Shown piece by piece: positions 48,319 to 60,300 of a stretch of DNA of 64,000 bases (position 1 is its first letter; each line of letters opens with the position of its first letter). Where the stretch lies: assembly GCA_935421135.1 (NCBI GenBank), contig OW285197.1:9402723-9466722 (forward strand), given 5' to 3'. The position numbers were made by a program, and so were the translations under genes. This DNA comes from Bugulina stolonifera (Eukaryota; Bryozoa; Gymnolaemata; Cheilostomatida; Bugulidae). The notes under the pieces are model-generated. The model saw only the letters and a program-made list of their open reading frames with translations, ran no database searches and had not been told where the DNA came from.

Positions 48319-51300
48319 TCAGTCGGCAGCATTCTTCCCCATGACCTCTTCACCCAGAGCCTGTAGGATTTCACTTCTGTACTCATCAAAATCTCCATCA
48401 ATTTCTGAGATGTTTTTGTCCTCCACGACCCAAAGAGTACACTCGGCTTCTCGTATCAACCTCTCGTCATGGGATACGATAATTACACCTACAATTAGTA
48501 GAGAACATAACAAATATTTATGTCAAACAGGATATGACATCATAGATTAGACCACATGTTCAGGGAACTAATCATTGACCCATGTAAAGACCTCCAGGAC
48601 AGGTTAACAGCAGCAGACATTAAACTAGTTCTACATAGTCCCTGTATTACAACATGCCAGTCAGGAATAATACAGTTTGCTGCAACTAGACTTGAACACA
48701 GCTACATGTAATCCAGGGGATTGGATGAGTGATCCTGTCACCCTGATTACACAATTGTAGTCACGTAAACACACCACTAATGTACCAGAATACAAGTAAT
48801 TAACAACTAATAACTCCTTAAATATACACCAATACCATAAAAACAGTCGCAGCCCACAATATAAATCACATAAACTATGGTTACAAATAATCATAACAGG
48901 TGATAAAATTATTCATTAAACTGTATTTAGTAGCTTTTGATGGGTAGGAACTCAGGCTTTAATCAACCACCCAAACTGAAACAAGAAATGCAATTTGTAG
49001 AACCTTCCGCATTTACACTTGGCTGTGCTGCTAAGCTGTGTTGGGCTTGATAATTTAAAAATGTACATTAATAGGAGTTATAATGACTAAAATGTGGGCA
49101 GAGTCTTGCGGTATGGATGTCCTAGTGACTAGTTGCTCATTACCATGTCAAATAATGATTTAATTTAAAACCTGTTTAAATTAATTACAATGACAAGGTA
49201 AGCCCTCTATCTTTCCTCCAGTCTGTTGGCAACGTAAGATAATCTAATAGAGAAGACTACTCTAAAGTCTGACAAAGAGTTTATCTAACTGCAGACATTT
49301 TTACACAATGACTTGCAACATCTACATTACATCATGTACTTCAGTCTAACTCTCTATTTATACACTTCCCTTTATAGATAAGTCAAATGATAACCCCCTT
49401 GTCTAGATAGACAGCTTAGTGCTTATCCTTGAGGGAATCCCTTAGTGAACATCCCAGTCTCTTGGAAATATATTATGCCCAGATACAGTGGATAGTCTTA
49501 TAGATTTCTGGTATCATACTCTTGTAATTCAACCCAATGTTTAGCCTGTTTCCACGGGAACAGGATGTATTAAATAAATAATTTCTGCTTTTCACAAGGG
49601 AAGTAAACGCATGAAATATACAGCTGACAGGCATCTATAAAAGTCAGAGATGAATGTGTGACGCATGTATTGGTAATTTGGGTAAAAATAGTTCTCCCTC
49701 CCTTATGATGGAATAGATTGGGTGGCGAGACGCATCAGGAAACGCGTCCATACTACACTTTGGTCGGTATTTAGTCAATATTAAACCAGTTAATTCAGTG
49801 TCTCATAGGCTAATGGACAGCTGATAGAGATCTCCCACATGTATTCCAAGCAACGCTATGTTAAATCTAATGCGATTACACAGAGCAAATCTTCTCCTGG
49901 GAGTCACACAATGAGGAGCAGCTGAGAGATAATGCAGTCATAAGGGGTGCATTTTAATTATAAATGTTATAAGCAAAAATCAAAATCAAAATCCTGTCCA
50001 AAGTTATAACACTTGGCCATTAGTTATATCATGTATGGCATAGAATGGAATAAATCTCTTACCTCCAGCATAGTTGTTTAGGGCTTCAGCTAGAGCGTCT
50101 ATAGATTCTATGTCAAGGTTATTCGTAGGTTCATCCTGGATAGAGTACAGTAAAACACGTTACCATAGCAACACATGCTACTATAGCAACACACATTACT
50201 ATAACAGCACACATTACCATAGCAACACGCGTTACCATAGCATATGCAGGAATAGCACTCTTACAAGAAAATCAGATGTACAGACAGATGGTAAGTCGGA
50301 GTCAGTCAATCAGAGTAAGTCAGTCAGTCAAGCAGCTAGCCAGTCAATCACAGATTCATATGGATATGATGCACATGGAACAACGCCAGACACCATTCTG
50401 ACTAGTGGTTTGCCGACTTGAATGGGTTATTGTGAGATAAAGGTGAGTGTATGTAGTACTAGTACTACTACTGTATACCTACCAGTATCAGTACATCAGG
50501 AGCACGACAGGATAGGTCAGCTAATGCGACCCTTGCTCTTTGACCTCCCGACAAATCCCTGTTGAGGATAGTGTGAGCATGACTGGCCAGACCAAATGAT
50601 CCCAACATCTTTCTGGCCTTTTGGTAGTCGAGGTTAAACTTATTCTATTCAAATGAGAACATTTCAAGTGAGGACAAATAGTGATAAAGAGTAGGTCATA
50701 TTATAACATCACTCGGGAAGGGTAGCGTGCATTTAACCAGCTCAAACTTTCAACCTAAACAGGGTTTTCAGGAGCTGATACATGCAATATGCCACCAAAA
50801 GTTTGTTACACAATACTTATAACATAAATCTTTCCAAGTCAGTTTACTTGTAGAGACAGTCATCTAGAGATAAGCCAATAAAATAACACATTCAGCAGCA
50901 AAAATAAACTTAGTTGAACTGGTGGCTGAGGAACAGAACAAATGCCTAGCTGTATTATGAGATAAAATAATAGCATAACGTGCCTTGATCATAGGTTAAC
51001 CATTATTATATATCGGAGATATTTTCTAACTGATTCTTCTGATCAACACAGACCATATAACACATATAATATATAAATTGGTTTACTTTAGAAGGTGACT
51101 AAACGGGAGTTATAGGTGCAAGTGGGGAAATTTTAGACAGCCTTTGTTCTTTACCAAAGCTGCAGCAGGGTAGATTTCTCTTCTCTGTCATTGGTTGACT
51201 ATCGGTATTTTTGCACTATTGCACCTAACGGGTACAATTATAGTTTATAATTTATATAGCAATATTTAGCCTGTGAGGATGGGTACTAGTAAGGGTGGGG

Positions 51301-54300
51301 GTATATTATACTCACCCCTAAGTATTCTACTGGGCTCACATCAAGGTCAAGCTGGTCAGCGGAATGCTGGTCATACTTGCCAATCCGCACCCTGTGGTTC
51401 TTTCTCATCTCACCTACAGTCTAAAACACAGTAACAAGTTAGGAACTCACACTAGCTTTATTATATCATAGAGAAGCGTTAAGAATTCGGGCTAGAGAAC
51501 TTTAAATACGAGGCTAACATTCGGCCAATATGATTGCGAGGAAATTCACAATGTTACAAGCTCACATAGATCCTGTAATTAGAGGACTAAACTGATTGCT
51601 CTTGCAAAGTTTAATACAAATGTAGGCCAGGTTAGCTCTGAGAATTGGAGTTGTCAGCACCTTAGTAGATCCACAGCAGAGAGGGGACAACTTCAATGTG
51701 AAATAGATAAAATACCTAATCATGCAGATAGCCCCGGTTTTACTTACTGGTGTAAGATCACCAACTAGAAGTTTGATGAGGGTAGATTTGCCCACCCCGT
51801 TAGGTCCAACAATAGCCACTCGAGAATCCATGTCTATACCAAAGTTGACTTTCTTAAAGAGAGAGGGTTGGCCAGGGTAACCAAAGTCTACATCTACATG
51901 GACAGATAACACACAAAATATATAGGTCAATAATATATAGGTCAATAATATAGAGGTCAACAATATATAGGTCAACAATATATGGGTCAATAATATAGTA
52001 GGTCAATAATATATAGGTCAAAAATATATAGGTCACAGAAGTACATACAGACAGTAGCAGATGCTGATCCTATGGTATAGCATACAGCATTAAGCAATAC
52101 ACTGTGTACCGTTATTAGGCCGACATTACACACTTGGATCCACTGCTACTCATCCCTATGCAACCAGGAATACCTACATGTAGGATGATAGTGAATGATA
52201 GGCTAAAACATAATCCACGCCTCTTCTAACGAACAAACACACTAATTATGTGTAGCCTATTTTATTTGTGCTTTACATTAAACTTTGATTGGAGCTAGAT
52301 TTTGTGAAACTAGAGCAACAGTTCTGACTGGATTCCAGCTAGCCATCACATCATATCATAATAATTATAGTGTCTTCATGACCTCTTGGGTCACAAATAA
52401 AAATCCCAAGATGAGGCTGAAATAGCCATCGACCTGGGATTTTGCTTGGTTGGAGGAAAACCTTCCTAGCTCATCGGCGCATCCAAGTTTCTCACACAAA
52501 ATAAGAATTTTGTGTTTGGTCCAGGTCAGTGTATTCACAACCCTGTGAAGGCAGTCAGCAAGTTGGCCTTTAGGCCTACCAAAAATTTAGGTCGCAAAGA
52601 CACTAGTGGTTGGTTTGGTGCAACAGTTTCGCAGTTAATTGATAGCTCAGGTTCTACTTACCATATAGACCGAGTACTGGAGGGTTGAGAGGGGGAGGTT
52701 CAGGGAATGTGAACTTGACAGTGTACTCTCTAGGTTTCTGTAGAAGTTCTGTAGGAGCAGAACTCTCTTCTGTGTTCTTCTGCTGCTTGGTTCTGTTCTT
52801 CTCCTGTTTCCTTGTAAGAGCTTCCTTTGCCTTCTTCTCCTGAATGTGGGAGATAAGAATTCCAGTTGTAGGCTACTCTATGCTACTAACACATGAAGCC
52901 TACTTACTGGGTATTGGAAGAGGGTCAACTGACCTTCAGCTTAGAAAGGATAATCTCCATAATAGCCTATTGTCTACGAATATGTAGACAAAAGACAGGC
53001 AGTCATTGCTGCCAACTTGTTGCTGTCAGAATATCAGGCAGCTTTTCACAGTGGAAACAAGACCAAACATGCATAACAAACACACCGGTTTCCCTCTTGC
53101 ATTAAATAATCTAGATGGTCCAACTTGGCGAGCTACAAGGTTCAGAAATAAATCATGGGATGCCATGTTGGAGTTATCTGCTCTCCACATGTATGGAAAA
53201 AGAAAAGACAACTTCTATCAATAGAATCAATGACGATTGCAAGTATCTCAGACTAAATCTCCATTATACAAAATAATTAAAATTTTATAATTCTGACAAG
53301 TTCTAAAATCGACCGATCTAGTCCAAGCATGGTCTGGAAATCTCCAAATATAGCCTTCATTAATGTCACTACAGCAGCAGCCTCTTGGACTGGAATCTGT
53401 AGCCACCTCAGACTCAACAGTTAAAACATGTGTTTAGTGTGTCATCCCAAGTAAGACTAATATACTGTTATATCATAGATACTGTTATCACTGTTACTAG
53501 CCAACTTGCTGGTACTAACTTAGCTCAGGACCTACAATCTTGTATCTCAAGCCAACTGACACACCACCCCACCCATTCTTGTAAGGGTCTATAAACCTAG
53601 GCTACTGAACACTGAATGGTACTATGTACATAATAACATACTCTACACAATAAAATATTCAAGTCACCTGACGCAATTAATACAAGTATTGTATTCATTA
53701 CATAAATCAATAATTTCCTATCAATACAAACAGTTTGTGGCTAGTAGCAAAAATGTGAACACACCATCTATGTATGCAGTAGTAATGAGCTGTGCTGTTA
53801 CTATAAGTCTGATAGTCTAGGAATAAATATATAGGAGACCCTGAAGAGTAAGTCTACTCCATCCCGCTGATTTTACGGCTCTACCTGGGTAAGTTTATTA
53901 TACCAGCCTGCGCAGCCAGTAGTTAGGAAAATATGATAATAACTAGTACAAATGTTATAACTTGGCTAAGATTTACAACTGTACAGTTATCGGACTATTA
54001 GCCACTTGGCCAAACCTAATTTAAAGATTTGCGGCGCCATTCTGTGTAACGTAGCCGGATTGTATGAACCACGCAGTCATATTTCAGGTAGACAAGATAA
54101 CTGGATAGCAATGAGCTGGTGTACCTACAACGTTCTGCTACTTTCACTCGCACTACTAACGTCCATCCCACAATCCAGTGCTAACATCATTTCCTGCTAT
54201 GAATGTGAATGGAGTCAGATAGCCGGGTGTAAAACCGCTGCTACGGTGAACAAAGACTACCTGAAGACGGACTGCAGTGTGTGTTATAAGAATGTGAGGC

Positions 54301-57300
54301 CGTATCAGCAAGGGCTAGCAGCCGCTGGTGGTATGTATGCCATTACGTGTGCACTAGAATAATGTAATGAGGGGGAGGGGGTGCTGAGTGAGTGCACAGG
54401 GCGCTTGTCCCATATTGGACAGACCTAGGTCACTGCCCTACTTAATATGACCATCTGAGATAGCCTAAAACAATCACAGAGTCAGTAATTTAGTTTAACT
54501 TCATCAAACCTAATTCATTTGTACAAATCATTTTTTGGGACTCGTTGGTTTGTATTTGGTTTGATGCGTCCGGGACAAGTGCATACTGAACTGCATAAAT
54601 CTAAAGATAAAATATCATATGGAAGTTTTCATTACTAGTCAGCCCTGCTGACATGAAGGTAAACTTCATTTTCAATAATTGATTTTCAACATATAGGCTA
54701 ACAAAATAGAGTTTGCATTTTATTTGATGCTAAGAATGGCATCAGGTGGTCTTCAACTTGTTTACTATCTTTCAATGTTCAGCTTCAGTGCTTGAAACTC
54801 AGATATTGTGATCGTAAGTAGAAAGAAATCTGTTTTACCTCTTCAAAGATAGCTGACTACATGTGTTTTTCACGCACTCACTAACATCAGACCAGGAATA
54901 AATCATCTAAGTAGATCTATCACTTATATGTAGGTTCAAGGAAATGTCTACAAAAGTCGGATCTAGTTAACTACAAAGGGTACACTGGGAAACCCCATTG
55001 CTGGGAGATAGATGGATCACTACATTGTTACTGTATGGAGAGCAAATGTAACTATGCCGAGTCGGTACATCGTGTAAATCTAGTGCTGCTAACATTCATA
55101 GCTGGACTTATAGTGGCGTACACTTAACCAAACCTTAGTTCACTAGCCTTTGCAACTTGAAATGTGATGTTATTAATTTTTACATACTCTACTCGTAAAT
55201 ACATATATTTATAGAGTAAAATATTGTAATATATTTTTGATACGCATATTCATTGTAATTGAATATTTTATTATTATTATTCATCTATTATACTCTTAGT
55301 TTATGACCAATTACATTGTATAATACTATACAGATTCGGTATTCTCCTAAGACACAGTCAGTGCATGACAGAATGAGATTTAGCTTTACAATAAAACACG
55401 AAAGTTAGTAGAATAAATATATAGGACACATGCCTGTCTAGAAATAATAGGATGAAGGGTCCAACCATATACATGTGTATAACAGGTACGAGGTTAGATA
55501 TTTGTGGAGTTACCAGCCCGAAAATAACATGTGAAGTATATGACGTACGATTAGACAAACTCAAACACAGTGGAAGAGAGAGAGTACGCATTGCCCCCCC
55601 CACAGTCCCAACCACTGACGGCAAAACCGAGTTTACTGCAGCACAGAATAGATTCAACAACCCCCCCACTCCCTTATCTACTACAACCATCAAGGAGTGG
55701 TTAGAGGTATGGATTGTAGAGTTACTACACAACAATGAGGGACTTGCTATTCAAGAAACAAACATAAATCTAATGGTATGAAATAAATAATATAATTCCC
55801 ATGACTTGTAAACACCTATTTATGTAGCGAACTACATAAATAGATGAACAATGAGTTTCGACAAAACTTACGGCATCTTTAGATGACTTTCCGCTGGCTT
55901 TCATCTCTCTCAGTCGCTTCTCCTGCTTTTCGTAATCTTTGATCTGCTCTTTACGTTTCTGCTTGAACATTTTCTTGAATGAAGCTGAAATATATAATTA
56001 TCTGATGTTAACATTGACGCTTTGTATGATACCTGTGGATATTAAAACCATGTGTTATAACGCGTTGGCTATATACTATTAGAAAGAAGGAACAATACGG
56101 ATACGGCCGTTTCATCGTCGTAATCACTGTAGATGAATATTAGGGAATTGCCCATTGATAAGGGAATGATGAATATACAATTCCCAAAAAAGTAAATCCT
56201 GGCGCTCCTTAAACGGCTGTATCTTTGCAAGGATAGTGATATCTGGTCATGGAGTCCTATCAAAAATACTTGGACGGCAAAAGTGTGTCACAACCTGAGA
56301 AAATAATGGGATACGAGATAGGGGCCAAGAGAAGACAACTTCACACGACAATTAATACATGTTGCTTGTAATCACCCATGGTATTGCATCATTAATCATG
56401 ATACAACTCTATGGGTACATACAATAATGTTAGCATTCCATCAAAACATGCCAGCACCATCTATCATGCAGGACTCCGTGGCGCAATTGGTAGCGCGTCT
56501 GACTCCAGATCAGAAGGCTGCGTGTTCGAGTCACGTCGGGGTCAATCTTTTTTTCATCAATCATGTTGGAAATCATTCAAGAATATAACTTGCCAAGTTC
56601 ACAGGCACCTACCTGTACATATCCAATTCAACTACCGTAAAATATATAGGGTAGGAGAATATAAAACTTAGAGGCTACGTTATTCGATTATCACAAACAT
56701 GGAACTCACCATAATTGCCTCTGTAATAGAAGAGTTTCTGCATGTCCAGATGTATTATATCGGTGCAGACGTTGTCGAGGAAAGACTGGTCATGAGAAAC
56801 AATAAGCAGCGTTTTCTTCCAGTTTTGTAGGTAGTTGTCCAACCAGATAACGGCGTTAAGGTCAAGGTGATTTGTAGGTTCATCAAGCAACAATAAAGTC
56901 GGCTCAAGAAACAACGCCCTGCAATGTAGAAAGCAAATGATGAAAAACAAAACAAAGATTTGACCCCGACGTGACTCGAACACGCAGCCTTCTGATCTGG
57001 AGTCAGACGCGCTACCAATTGCGCCACGGAGTCTTACCTGAATATTCAAATGATAAATCAGAACAGTAGAGGATTAAATCCACACACAAAAGGAGAATAA
57101 GTTTTGACAACTTCTCATTCTACGCTAATTAAAATTGGCAACAGCATCAGCCAAATCTTACTCTGCAAACGGTATGAATGAATATTTTATAAACACACAG
57201 ACAGTTGGTGATTTTAAATGGATCCACCTCTGCAAAAGAATCTGGTGATGTCATAACCCTCCTTGAAGAGGATACCAACTCACCTGGCGAGGGATACTCT

Positions 57301-60300
57301 CATTCTCCAGCCACCAGAGAAGTGTTTAGTAGGCCTCTCCTGCATTTCTTTGGTAAACCCAAGACCAGCCAGAATACGTCTGGCTTTGGGTTCTGCCGAG
57401 TCTATTCCGATAGCCTTCATCTCCTCGTAAACCTACAAGTTCAACACACATACTGATCCGAAACCACAAAATTATGAGGTGACATAATTGTTGAGGGAAC
57501 CATTAAAAGACCATCACTACAGAAAAAAATTGCAAATAGTTTTAACCTTTGGGAACATAGACTCCAACCCACCGCAGAAATTAATTGAGTAATTTATGGG
57601 GAACATCAACATGATGCAAGTTTTCTGCATTAAGCACGAGTACAAGGTTACATAAAGGTGAGCATAATATTATCATCAAGTCGGTTACCTCTTTTAACTT
57701 AGTACCAGCCTCAGCGTTTCCATTCTCGTACTCTACTGTCAGAGATTTCTCCAGGCTGATAAGTTCTAACCGCTTTTTATCAGCATTGAGTACGGCTAAG
57801 ATGGCGGGAGTCTCGTCAGCTCTGACCTCTGCAGGTAGATGATGCAGTATATCATACAGTGAGTAAGTATACAGGTCACATGATACATCAGTATGTCATA
57901 CAGTGAGTAAGTATACAGGTCACATGATACATGGTACATGAGTTATCACCAACAGAATATGAATCAGATAGAATCGGCCTGGTATAAAAATTGATATCAT
58001 GATATTCTTACGTGTACATGTATAGTAATGAGTTGAGGGCCTATGGTTAGCAGAGGACACATGCTTGAGAGTTAGACTTAGAACCTCAACATTTTTTGGA
58101 AACCTTGGAAACACATACTTCGAACGCTGTAATGGGTGACAGATGAAGAGTTGTCCTCACCTTACCTTGCCATTAAACATGCATACAGGCCTAGATATAC
58201 GGCACTGCTTGCGAGTAAAGCAGTAATTACAAAATAACAATGTTTTTATAGTGTTCAACAAACAAATAAAAGTGATATAATCACAGGAGAGAGGGGTACA
58301 TATTACACACCGGAGAATACTAGTTTTCACAAGTCATAGAATCTTATGATGTATTACTGTCCTTGAGTCTGTGATATGATCAGCATACATTGTAATATAA
58401 TGATAACATGTCGGTATCTACCCAGTAGGATCGTGTGATATACAGCAATCATTGGTATACCCTATACACAACTACATATTATCAACCATACCTTGTTCAC
58501 ACAGCAGTATATCTATATTTGGAGGGATATTCAACTTCCTCTGAGCCATATGATTGAGTAGAGTTGTCTTTCCATGACCATTAGGACCAACCAAGCCGTA
58601 CCTTCTCTGATTGGTTATAGTCAATGAAGCGTTAACAAACAGATCTTTACCACGGGCACTGATGGAAAAGTTTTCAACCTGCAATCAGTGATGCAGACTG
58701 TAGACTAGCGGAATATAACATGGCTGGACAAGAAATGGGAATTACAAGATATTCTCATGTATTGTTGGTTCCATATTTCATCCCCATAGAAATAGAAATA
58801 GGTAAAATGTTATTGATTACCAGTCGTAGGGTTTGGGTGGAAAGATGTGGATAGGCTTTCACTGATGCGGATAAGGCTGTTGCAACTGTTGTAATTCACG
58901 TTTGTGTTTAATACTTCCATACTTATATCCCGAAACCAACAAGAGCATGCCTAGTGCACTATCATTAAGGCTAATATACCCTCGTATGTGGTAGTGCACA
59001 TACCATATGTGAGTGTATGCCTTATTCATAGTGGCATATGAGCATACCAAGGTCTCACTACCACTCTTCAGTCACTGACAGTTATGAACCCAGTGTGACA
59101 TACAATAATACTACAAGGCTGGAACAGACAATGTTCATGCTGCCATTTGTTCACCTGCTCCGCCGTGATATGGCTGCTTTTGTTTCGAAGAGAGCAGAGG
59201 TGGACTTTTATCCTGCATGCAGATGAAATACACACAGGGACCTCCATTATTTTCAAGTCTTCATCCGCAGTCACTCAGTGGTCAGCCTAAGTTTGAAAGG
59301 CTCGTCACTGCCAGGAATAGAACCCGGGGGCTGGCTGATCAAGAGGCAAGCATGTTAACCCCTATGCCAATAATGTTACAGGATAATAAGTTTAATCCTT
59401 TTTATGTCTTTAACATTATTTGCGAGATTAATGATTAATAAGATATTATAGAGTTTATAATTAAAAATATAAGCACCTCGGTGTCTAGGGCATTGTCAGT
59501 GAGGTCACTAATAACATACTCACCTTGATGTCTAGAGCATTGTCTGTGAGGTCACTAATAACATATTCACCTTGATGTCTAGAGCATTGTCTGTGAGGTC
59601 ACTAATAACATACTCACCTTGATGTCTAGAGCATTGTCTGTGAGGTCACTAATAACATATTATTCACCTCGGTGTCTAGGGCATTGTCAGTGAGGTCACT
59701 AATAACATACTCACCTTGATGTCTAGAGCATTGTCTGTGAGGTCACTAATAACATATTCACCTTGATGTCTAGAGCATTGTCTGTGAGGTCACTAATAAC
59801 ATACTCACCTTGATGTCTAGAGCATTGTCTGTGAGGTCACTAATAACATATTATTCACCTCGATGTCTAGGGCATTGTCAGTGAGGTCACTAATAACATA
59901 TTCACCTCGATGTCTAGGGCATTGTCTGTGAGGTCACTAATAACATATTCACCTTGATGTCTAGAGCATTGTCTGTGAGGTCACTAATAACATACTCACC
60001 TTGATGTCTAGAGCATTGTCTGTGAGGTCACTAATAACATATTATTCACCTCGATGTCTAGGGCATTGTCAGTGAGGTCACTAATAACATATTCACCTCG
60101 ATGTCTAGGGCATTGTCTGTGAGGTCACTAATAACATATTCACCTCGATGTCTAGGGCATTGTCTGTGAGGTCACTAATAATATACGCACCTTGATGTCT
60201 AGGGCATTGTCTGTGAGGTTACTTGACTTGGTGCTCTTCTCTGCCTGGGAGAGGGTGAACTGGTCGTCAGCCTTGAGAGCCTCTAGTTGATCACTGTACT

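Noticed and set aside
54006..54110. N-terminal extension of the Ly6-type gene from 54006
   Set aside because: The codon at 54006 is TTG. The first ATG in frame at 54111 starts a proper signal peptide.
56411..57049. Frames containing [21 protein letters not shown] on both strands
   Set aside because: This is translation of the two tRNA-Trp genes, not protein coding. The ABCF1 exon 7 frame simply runs into the tRNA.
57205..57456. Plus-strand 83-codon frame
   Set aside because: It is the antisense shadow of ABCF1 exon 6.
59474..60234. CRISPR-like regular repeats
   Set aside because: The units are contiguous with no unique spacers and derive from an ABCF1 exon; the setting is an animal nuclear gene.
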